Assembly: GCA_037953745.1 (NCBI GenBank)
Contig: JBAKBP010001417.1
Coordinates: 150,150-214,149 of the forward strand
DNA from: Lithodes maja
Lineage: Eukaryota; Arthropoda; Malacostraca; Decapoda; Lithodidae
DNA: 64,000 nt
Direction: 5' to 3'
The notes under the pieces were generated by a model. The model was not told where the DNA came from. It saw only the letters and a list, made by a program, of their open reading frames with translations, and made no database searches. The stretch's first letter is position 1, and each line of letters starts with the position of its first letter. Position numbers and translations under genes: made by a program. Below, piece by piece: positions 53,616 to 62,133 of the stretch.

Positions 53616-53824
53616 CCCATTCTGCACCGGCGACGTCTTTTTGGTTTTACTCTAGCTATATTTAAACGATATTGTGCAGTTTCTGAAGGATCTGTGCTAG
53701 TAAAATGGTTAAATGAGATAGTTCGAAGCCTGTTAATAGTTGGAGGCCCTTTTTAAACTGAATAGAATCGTCTAATAGTAGCCAGAAAAAGTATAAATGA
53801 CGTCGCCGGTACAGAAGGGGTTAA
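53612..53824. mobile_element. TTAA miniature element M1, head-to-tail with the previous one
   Basis: TTAACCCATTCTGCACCGGC to CCGGTACAGAAGGGGTTAA; near-perfect ends (ccggcgacgtc / gacgtcgccgg). Confidence 0.75.
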
Positions 53825-53879
53825 GTGACTTTAACCTAACGTCAGCTCCGCAAGGGCTCACTCGGGATACTGAGGGTGT

Positions 53880-54180
53880 TGTGGTGTTGCCAAGTTAGCT
53901 ACAATTCCCGCTAGACCTAGAGGTATTTATTTTGATCTAGCGGCAAATTTGTACATCTAGCGACATGAATTCTAGCGATAATCTGGAGCTTTGAGCCATC
54001 TAAGAGCGATTTTCTAGAGATTGTGGCGTTATTCTAGCGATACTCTGGAGATTTGAGCCATTTTAGAGCGATGTTCTAGAGATTGTGGCGTTATTCTAGC
54101 AATTGTCGGCATGTATTTACTATCTAGTAGACTTTATTTGGTAACCCTATAACAAAATAAAACGTATTAATTCTAACCTA
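53880..54180. repeat. Short imperfect direct repeats, no gene
   Basis: attctagcgatactctgga / aattctagcgataatctgga, gagccattttagagcgat and ttctagagattgtggcgtta recur twice each. Confidence 0.55.
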
Positions 54181-54208
54181 TCATAATATACACACCCTTT
54201 CAATCTTA

Positions 54209-54427
54209 CTATACCTTGTTTCTTTTCAACTGAAGGAAAATTGCAAAGTTCCCATCAAGATTTCTCAGTTATTTTGAAGATTTTGTAGTGAAATATGGGG
54301 CTAATTATATAAACTTGGTCTTAACATGATGCAAAGACATTGTGGTTTCATATTTGTTCATTACGTATCGAGAAATTAGCTGCTAAGGGATGCAATTTAT
54401 CGTCAGTTGAAAAGAAACAAAGTATAG
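54209..54427. mobile_element. Small inverted-repeat element T1, copy 2 (219 bp)
   Basis: 25-bp ends ctataccttgtttcttttca... and ...tgaaaagaaacaaagtatag, one mismatch. Interior ttgaagattttgtagtgaaa and aagacattgtggtttcatat match 38966-39187. Class unknown. Confidence 0.8.
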
Positions 54428-54839
54428 AGATCCTATGGTTACGGAGATTAGCCAACTTCTGCCATCTTGGTACCCTGGTGATATCCTTTCTTTACACTCC
54501 AATAACGACGTATACAGACTAATGACACACATAACAAAGCCACTCCAACAGCTTCCTCTCTCTCCAACACCCCTTCTCCCCTCTCTACACTCTTCAGAAA
54601 ATTAGGAAAAGTAGAATGTAGATACGAGGTGCACTTATCCCTCAATACCTTCACCTGACCTGATCTCCCTACCCATAATACAAAATAGGGAATACTGGTA
54701 CAGGATATATAGTTTGGTATTTGGAGATCATTTATATATGAACACAAATAAAGTCCAACCTCGTTGCTGGATTGATGAGGCTACAAAGTAGCGTCCAATT
54801 AAATAGATGACCATCCTCCCTTACATCAGAATCTCTTAC

Positions 54840-55155
54840 AGTGTCCTTTTTTTTTTTTTTTTCCTCGCTAGACCTCCCTCAAACTTAGAATAACACTCCC
54901 TAGACCCCTCCTCAAGATAAATTTGTATATTTTTCGGTAGCAAATGTCCGGTTCCTCTTATAATTACAAGCTCGCTTTCGCTCGTCAGGAAAAAATCGAC
55001 TCCTAAATGGCACGATAGGTCTTAAAATTGAAAACGAAATGGAGTTAAAGGTGTTAAAATCGTCAAACTAATGGGCGTTCGGCCCATTAGTTTGACTAAT
55101 GGGGCTAAACACGAAGGAGAAAGGGTACCATAAAATCGGCCCATCTCCCCTAAGC
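54840..55155. mobile_element. M2-type element
   Basis: cctcgctagacctccctcaa, ttttcggtagcaaatg, cgctttcgctcgtcagg, an inner palindrome, actaatgggcgttcggcccattagt, and ending catctcccctaag. Confidence 0.6.
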
Positions 55156-55301
55156 CCCACTATAGAACTATGGCCAAGAGACCGTGATTTATCTCGCCTT
55201 ATCGGGAAATAGCTTGATAACACACAAGTACATTACTTGAGAAATTTCCTGCTACCGAATCCCAGGGAAGTGGATGTTTTGATAATAAGTGATATGATAA
55301 A

Positions 55302-55307
55302 ATATTG

Positions 55308-55338
<31 letters not shown>

Positions 55339-55349
55339 AATACATTATA

Positions 55350-55383
<34 letters not shown>
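55302..55383. repeat. (GT)n and (TA)n microsatellites
   Basis: GT run, a short unique spacer and a TA run. Confidence 0.9.
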
Positions 55384-55385
<2 letters not shown>

Positions 55386-55397
55386 TGTCCCAAAATA

Positions 55398-55482
55398 GGC
55401 ATGCCAAACTTGGGGGAGGCGATAGCACAGTGGACAGCCTGGTGGACTGCAGACCTAATGAACCTCGGATCGAGCCCATGCC
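55398..55482 (+). mobile_element. tRNA-derived SINE-like head
   Basis: A-box-like gatagcacagtggacagcc, B-box-like ggatcgagccc; degenerate. Confidence 0.4.
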
Positions 55483-55568
55483 AAACGTCACGTTTTTTTC
55501 TGAGGTGATCTGATCGTACCTGCGGTTCTACAATTAATCTTGCTACACCGATACGTCAAGAAAATACT

Positions 55569-56170
55569 CTATATCGATACCAATTCATAGCATAGAAGAT
55601 GCCCGACCATATTTGAAGTTGCTGTATAGCTGCTCTCTGCAATCAAGTGACATGTATAAATAAGGTGTCGCCATCTAGTGTGGCAGAAAGGAAGCAACCA
55701 ACACCTTGAAGCTCCACTGTGACCATCTAGAGCGACATCTCGAAGCTTCAATCGACAATCTCGGGGCCTCACAAGAGTTACAGGCTACTGAACAGTCTAC
55801 AGCCCCGAGGTTAGCAATTTCAGCATTAGTAAGTTTATTTTTTAAATATTCAATTTGTCTAACTAATTTTCTCTGGTCTTCGTTGATGTTATGCAATAGT
55901 TGGCCTATGTTTAACGACGTTTCGGAGAAAGCTGTCTCCATCTTCAGTTTGGGATAGTTAATGGTTTGACGTGAAGTTCTCGGGGTTTATGTAGGGGTCG
56001 GTGTGATCTGGTGTTGACCTGAGAGGGGTAGGGTGCAGGGCTACACTTGGGGTGGCGGTTCCTGATTGGCTGGAGGTGGCCAGGTTGACCTCAATTGGTA
56101 GTGGTGTGAAGGGGTAGGTGGCTGGTGGTATAGGAGGAAGGGCTTGGGTCACGGAGGGTGTTTCGCTACT
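55569..56170 (-). other. Possible Penelope-like or other retroelement scrap
   Basis: A minus-strand frame near 55941-55800 encodes METAFSETSLNIGQLL then a coiled-coil-like EDQRKLVRQIEYLKNKL, with no other recognisable motif. A second minus frame (55958-56152) is P/T-rich. The class is a guess. Confidence 0.2.
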
Positions 56171-56368
56171 GTAGGGGAGGGGCGTTTAGCGCTGGGGATG
56201 ACGCGGACACGACTGACAAGACGTCTTACTATGCATCTCCAAAATGGCGCCATAAAACTACACTACCACCTTCCAATAGGCCCTCACTAGACCAAACCTA
56301 GACCAACATACCACCATATTAGACCAAGAAAACGACCACAGACGCCTAGCTTAATTCAATTGGACTGC

Positions 56369-56748
56369 TTAAGGGGGTAACCTGTTTTGGTTCTCTGCTT
56401 TTCTATCTTTCTCTGGCTTGTATCCATTTGGCCCCATTCAGCCTACTGTTTTAAGACGTTTATCCCCATCCAAGTGTCAATTTTTTACTGGTGAGCGGTA
56501 GCGAGCCATCATATTTTTTATTTTTGTTTGACAGCAGGCTAAATTTGTACATTTTTCGATAGAAAAATTTCTCCGGCGAAGCCGGATTTCTTCATATAAT
56601 GCTGGCTCGCTTTCGCTCGCCAGGAAGAAATCGACACCTAGATGGGGATAAACGTCTTAAAATAGTTGGCTGAATGGGGCCGAATGGATACAAGCTAGAG
56701 AAAGAGAGAAAAGGACAGAAATAACAAAAAGCAGGTCACCCCCCTTAA
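56369..56748. mobile_element. TTAA fold-back element F1, complete copy
   Basis: TTAAGGGGGTAACC...GGTCACCCCCCTTAA with the full inverted arms. Confidence 0.75.
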
Positions 56749-57061
56749 AGAGGGTGTCACAGGAACGCATTTTCCGGCAATTTTCGATGAGCAGGTGTTT
56801 TCTCGTACCGTAGTATTTCGAGGCTCTTTTAAATTGGATCCAGAAACTAAATAGTAGGTGGATTGTGTTAGGCAGTTACTTTTTTACGAAACTTAAATTC
56901 TAAAGCAGCCTAACTACAATTGCCCGTAAACATTGACGGAAAATCGCTCTTGTGACACAGATTTAACGCAATATATCACTAAGCCTAATGTGACTCCCTT
57001 GGACTAGTTCTACTGTCTAGTCGTTATTTGATGGTATCCTAAAACAACAGGTAAATAGGCC

Positions 57062-57215
57062 CATTTGATGACCTCCTCACAGTCGTCAAAAAGCTGAAAC
57101 TGAAGTGGTATGGGCATGTGTGTCGATCACAGGGACTTGCAAAGACAATCTGGCAAGGGACAGTAAGAGGAGGTCGCAAACGAGGAGGACAACAAAGAAG
57201 ATAAGCTTCGGGTTT
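57062..57215 (+). pseudogene. LINE C-terminal fragment left of the minisatellite
   Basis: gatgacctcctcacagtcgt... encodes DDLLTVVKKLKLKWYGHVCR and GLAKTIWQGTVRGGRKRGGQ, a stretch typical of the C-terminus of a widespread endonuclease/RT LINE family (by recall of family pattern). The frame shifts at TVVKKLK in the ORF listing but is readable. Confidence 0.6.
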
Positions 57216-57218
57216 AGG

Positions 57219-57677
57219 ACAGGAATGGATGGAGGACAGGAATGGATGGAGGACAGGAATGGATGGAGGACAGGAATGGTTGGAGGACAGGAATGGTTGG
57301 AGGACAGGAATGGATGGAGGACAGGAATGGATGGAGGACAGGAATGGTTGGAGGACAGGAATGGATGGAGGACAGGAATGGATGGAGGACAGGAATGGAT
57401 GGAGGACAGGAATGGTTGGAGGACAGGAATGGTTGGAGGACAGGAATGGATGGAGGACAGGAATGGATGGAGGACAGGAATGGTTGGAGGACAGGAATGG
57501 ATGGAGGACAGGAATGGATGGAGGACAGGAATGGTTGGAGGACAGGAATGGTTGGAGGACAGGAATGGTTGGAGGACAGGAATGGATGGAGGACAGGAAT
57601 GGATGGAGGACAGGAATGGTTGGAGGACAGGAATGGTTGGAGGACAGGAATGGTTGGAGGACAGGAATGGTTGGAGG
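57219..57677. repeat. 17-bp minisatellite, about 27 units, open in all six frames
   Basis: Unit aggaatgg(a/t)tggaggac. Because 17 is not a multiple of 3, each strand encodes the same 17-residue cycle in all three frames (for example GGQEWMEDRNGWRTGMD), with no stop in any of the six. Unit types A (atgg) and T (ttgg) occur in the order AAATTAAT AAATTAAT AATTTAATTTT. Confidence 0.95.
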
Positions 57678-57740
57678 AGGGTGGTGGCTGAAGCTGCAAT
57701 GGTGCCCCAACGACATCGTAAGAACTCATGGGATAGGTGA
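57678..57740 (+). pseudogene. LINE C-terminal end right of the minisatellite
   Basis: RRVVAEAAMVPQRHRKNSWDR then stop, resembling the usual WRKLVAESS-VVPQR-type end of the same LINE family as 57062-57215. The repeat unit (EDRNGWRR) is the codon stretch just before it. Confidence 0.55.
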
Positions 57741-58138
57741 AAGTGAAAGGGTATCCCAATGCAACTGCCTTGGACCAAATCGACTACCTCAGACCAATTA
57801 GACCACGTAAGACCAATTCCAATGCCGCAACCTAAATAACGGCCTCAACGGTTTTAGTTTGGTGTCTTAATATAACATGGCAACAATAATAATAATAATA
57901 ACAAAATATAGCGTATCTCCATCGCCACCTGTTATCTCCAATAAAACACCTGGTATCTCTTAACAGCTTGACACGTACTACATTACTTGAGGAGAAACTA
58001 CGTTTTAATTTTCGAGCTTCTGATAAACAATTGATTTACCTGAACGCTAGACACATTTCATTAATGCACAACGAATTTAAATTGTAAAATATATTTGTGT
58101 CACTTTTTCACCCCGTGTGGTTATATACAGTATATACA

Positions 58139-58139
<1 letters not shown>

Positions 58140-58235
<96 letters not shown>

Positions 58236-58253
58236 TTTTTTTTTTTTTTTTTT
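58140..58253. repeat. (TA)n(TTA)n(T)n compound microsatellite
   Basis: TA, then ATT, then T runs in succession; ORFs on both strands are artefacts. Confidence 0.95.
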
Positions 58254-58352
58254 CGGTCTAGACGTTTGCATGTGAGAAGCCAGCCTCACTATACTGGCTC
58301 CAGAGTGTTTCGAACCTTCGCTGCACCACAGAGCGACGACCATCGCCGGGAC

Positions 58353-58564
58353 GCATATTTCCGAAGTGAGACTAGTTTATATCATAGGGGAAATTAGGAC
58401 CAATCAGAGGCCGCAGTGGCAGTGACGTCACCCACAAGGGGAGGAGCCAGTCTGTCTGTCACTCTCTCTCTCTCTCTCTCTGGGTGAGGAGCCTGCCTCC
58501 TCTCTTTGGTTTCTCTCTCTCTCTGGTAAATAGAAGAAGTAAGTCACCTAGTATAACAAGTTAT
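58353..58564 (-). promoter_or_regulatory. Promoter-like cassette, inverted copy of 8916-9127
   Basis: On the minus strand: CRE tgacgtca (58423-58430), inverted CCAAT (ccaat at 58400-58404 on plus) and a consensus TATAAA (58376-58381), then ggaaatatgc. It points toward the transporter gene, whose first coding exon lies 7.9 kb downstream with an upstream 5' UTR acceptor. Whether it drives that gene is unknown. Confidence 0.5.
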
Positions 58565-60455
58565 TTCATATATTAACTACATTAAGGATACATTATGATT
58601 GTGCTATGTTATGGTTATGAGTAAATAAGAGTAGCCTACCGTATTACGCGTATTGCACAGCCATGGACAGAAATTCCTTGACAATTTTAGAAGGCACAAT
58701 ATTATTTCACTGGCGAACTATATTGATTCCTGTGACATTTAAGCAGTTAACCTGTGCTGATAATTTCAGGAAGGAACTTAAGTCACTCATATATCTAAAG
58801 GGTTATATATACAGTATATACATAGCCTATACATTACTTTATTTTAAATGTCATTAACACATTAACATTATCAGATAGTACAAAATATATTAAGCATCAA
58901 ATGTTATGAAATAGTTAATGGTTTAAGTGCATAAGGTAGAGCCAAAGGCTAATTAGTAGGCTATATAATTATACGATACGTGTTAGTGAGTTGCGCCTAG
59001 GCCTATAGGCTACTTAGGCCTTATAATGAGGAAAAACCGTACTACAAATCCAGATGGCGCTGGGGGTCTTATTCAAATGAATATCGTGTGTGATACACCA
59101 TTGAGGTGTTTTGATGGTTTTCGTGATATAAGAGGTTTAATACAGTTCTCAACTATCTATGACACATAGTTGTGTAGTATATTTTTACTAGATTCATAAT
59201 ATGATGGTTATATACTCTTTAATGCAGTTAATATATAATAATTAACATAATTTGATACATAAATATCAGCTTATTGAACAAGACATTTAGTTTCATCTAA
59301 TGTGGTGTGATAGGCTGGGCGAAATTGTAATACTCATTGAAGTATTGCATTTACTTCTTTTTTAGTTACTAACAAATACGTGTTTCAGTAGAAATTGGCT
59401 GAACATACGGTATTATATTCTGTAGCTGTAGAATTTGGCAGGTTGAATGTCTGCGCCTGCGCACTATAGTTTCTTTCCTACAAAACTAGCTATCGTGCGC
59501 TTTTAAGTTACCAATTTATAATCCACTATCAAATCGGGCAGCTAAATATGTTACCGGCTATATTTCTTATTAGACCAGTGACAGGAAATCAATCAATGTG
59601 AATCAGAATGTCATAGAACACAGAGGCAGCAAATTACATACGTGGAGATGCAGGAAATTCGAAAAAGATGATGACAAAAAAAATTACAACACTGCCTTTT
59701 CCACGTGCGACTGTTTAGGTCGTCAGCTGACCGCGGCGGGGATATAGGTACACAGTGTTGCCAAGGTCTTCTTTTGTTCGCACCATTGGGCTAGTTAGGA
59801 TTCGTTCAGAAACGTAGATTTGCGAGTTTCCATTTCAAACGATATTATATTCTTGATTTACAGTGTGATGGGGTGGATAGCCTCTGAAGTATTATCCTAA
59901 CTAACTAACATTTAGGAAAGCGGAATTGGGCTGGTTCTATATACTATTAAAGTTGTAGAGGTATCGAGTGTTGAGTAGCCTATAGCTAGGCTACATTTCA
60001 TACAAACGTTCATCATGGCTTTCTGTTGGTTGTACTATACATGTATGGTAGCCTATGTGGTGGTGACTGAATAGCCTAATTAAGTGATTGTTTGTGAGGG
60101 GGGATTGGGACATTGATGCAGATTTGATGAGTGCATGATTGTGATAATAATGTATGTGGTATTTCATTAATATTTAAATGATGTGACACGTAGGCCACTA
60201 CTCATACAGTAGGCTATATGGGACTAGGCCTAGTTATATTTTGGGAACTCATAGTATCATGCATGCATGGCTGTTAAAGATAAACATATCAGAAAATGTG
60301 TGTGATAGGATTAAAAGAGCTGAAATTGTCTGTTGTGCGGTATTAAGTGATTGGGCTACTTTTGGGCGAGTTTGGAGATGTGATGTGCGCTGGCAACCTT
60401 GGAATACACACACACGCACGCACGACACAATCTATAACTGAAAATTTTACCTTTA
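58565..60455. other. No recognisable gene or repeat
   Basis: AT-rich, unique-looking sequence with only short ORFs. 59700-59830 is less AT-rich (cacgtgcgactg, ccgcggcgggg) but shows no gene. Confidence 0.45.
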
Positions 60456-60911
60456 TTAACCCGTACAGCCCCAGCGACGCGCCTGGCGCGTCGGCGATGT
60501 ATGTAACGCACAGCCCCAGAGACGCGCCTGGCGAGTCACCCTAATTTCCCCTAATTGCGCCGACCGTAACCTCAGGTGTAGCCACGCAAGAGGGCTCAGA
60601 TTTGTATGGGAACTGTGTACGTATCCCACGCAACCGTGCCGATGGTTGAAAACTCTCAAAGTCCACGTGCGTGCGCGCGAGCGCGCAATAACCTGGTTTT
60701 TTGGGATAATTGCCTTCAATTTTTTACTCTTATAAAATCCGTTTTCGGGGGCTCTGTAGGACCATTTTTTAAGCTTTTTGAGCGGTTTTTCGTGGTTTTT
60801 CCTTCATTCCTAACCCATTCGCTATTGTTTCTGGAATAAAACCATTTTTTGAAAACCGGCCGGGTTCTGGTGCGCAAACATTACAAAACTAGCCGGGGCT
60901 CCACGGGTTAA
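60456..60911 (+). mobile_element. TTAA-bounded element, family M3
   Basis: TTAACCCGTACAGCCCCAGC to GGGGCTCCACGGGTTAA, very similar to 17328-17775 over its whole length, including the two gacgcgcctggcg(c/a)gtc palindromes and gcgtgcgcgcgagcgcgcaa. Confidence 0.8.
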
Positions 60912-61021
60912 GACTATAATCCACATTATATTAAGATTTCCATCGTGAGAAACAAATATCTACCACCATTACTGCTAATGTGCACATAGATGCACAACTA
61001 ATGTCAAATTTAACAAAGTAA

Positions 61022-62050
61022 GTTAAGTGGGGAAGAGATGTTTACTGTCCGAGAAGTTTCAACAAGATCAACGCCCTCACCAGGAAGCTGGAATCACTCC
61101 AAGAGTTTGTAACACTCAACGTTGGAGTATCACTAACTCAAATTGTTTCAACTCCAGCATCCACCACCACCCCAACGTCATCTGCCAACAATCCAACACC
61201 TGCAGTAGACACTGCAGCAGATGCTTCTGACGAACCTGAGCCGACATCAAACCAGGACAGCCGCCCTGTTCACCTTAGTCTCTCCCCCACTCCTCGTGCA
61301 AGAAGCCTGCTAGCACGAACAGTACCAACCCCTCGCCCCCGTTCTAACCACTCCTCTCCCCGACCTGTACGTAGAGTCCCGCCACCACAGGTTTCCGGAT
61401 TTACACCAGTGAGGAACGGTGCACGGCCAACGCAGAAAAGGTCTCATCTACCAGTCACAATGTCAAACAGATTTGAGATATTGGTAGAGATGGAAGACGA
61501 ACCAGAAGAGACCAGGCTCGTTGGGGATTCCATCCTACGAGGACAGGTCGAAGAGTTCTGCGACAGAGTCCCAAATCAACGAAAAAGATTTTGCATCCCA
61601 GGAGCTGGACTGGACGACATTGTGGAAGCCTTCGAAGATACCACAAAGGATGCAAATGAAAATACTCTTTTTGTCATCCATGCTGGTTCAAATGACGTCA
61701 TGCGCACCAGATCCGAAGAGTTGATGGAGAAATATCGCAAGATGATCCAGCACTACAAAAACAAGTCAAGGAATATCATCATCTCAGGCATTCTCCCCAA
61801 GATCGACGCACCTGACAAATTCTACGACAAGGCCTTCAGCACAAATAGCCGACTAAAACATTTGTGTCTGAGGGAAGAAGTTGAATTCATCAACCTCTGG
61901 GACAACTTCTACAACCAGCCTACTCTGTTCCGCAAGGATGGCACTCATCTAAACCCTGTGGGTTCAGCACGCATGGGTCGTCTCCTACACGAAGCAGTCC
62001 GCAGCCATGGATCAAAAAACGCCATCCGAGAAGATGCAGCAGTGACATAA
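61022..62050 (+). CDS. LINE A ORF1 with intact SGNH/GDSL esterase domain (5'-truncated)
   Basis: One open frame from 61022 to TAA at 62048-62050; the ATG and N-terminal zinc finger seen at 31534 are missing, so no start is given (the GTG at 61409 lies inside the frame). In order: coiled coil KINALTRKLESLQEF, a long P/S/T-rich and basic linker (PRARSLLARTVPTPRPRS), then the esterase: TRLVGDSILRGQ (Ser in GDS), FVIHAGSNDVMRT (GSND), NLWDNFY, KDGTHLNPVGSARMGRLL (Asp-x-x-His). All catalytic blocks are present. It lies 83 bp upstream of ORF2, the usual CR1 order. Younger than the copy at 31534. Confidence 0.85.
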   Translation, partial: VKWGRDVYCPRSFNKINALTRKLESLQEFVTLNVGVSLTQIVSTPASTTTPTSSANNPTPAVDTAADASDEPEPTSNQDSRPVHLSLSPTPRARSLLARTVPTPRPRSNHSSPRPVRRVPPPQVSGFTPVRNGARPTQKRSHLPVTMSNRFEILVEMEDEPEETRLVGDSILRGQVEEFCDRVPNQRKRFCIPGAGLDDIVEAFEDTTKDANENTLFVIHAGSNDVMRTRSEELMEKYRKMIQHYKNKSRNIIISGILPKIDAPDKFYDKAFSTNSRLKHLCLREEVEFINLWDNFYNQPTLFRKDGTHLNPVGSARMGRLLHEAVRSHGSKNAIREDAAVT

Positions 62051-62133
62051 ATCATCCAACGCCAAGAAAAAAACAGAGGCAACCGAGGACCACCAGCGAT
62101 AAGGACCGGAGACAGCGAGGACCGAGGACAGCC

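Noticed and set aside
55569..56170. Confident Penelope-like element
   Set aside because: Only a coiled-coil-like stretch is readable; no RT or GIY-YIG motif is visible, so it was kept as a low-confidence note.
57039..57801. Several 150-230-codon ORFs on both strands
   Set aside because: All are readings of the 17-bp minisatellite, which is open in every frame.
58077..58397. ORFs with poly-I, poly-N or poly-K
   Set aside because: Translation of the (TA)n(TTA)n(T)n microsatellite; the short start MVVALWCSEGSK has no support as a gene.
59690..59830. CpG-richer patch as a gene promoter
   Set aside because: No core promoter motif order and no exon or ORF next to it.
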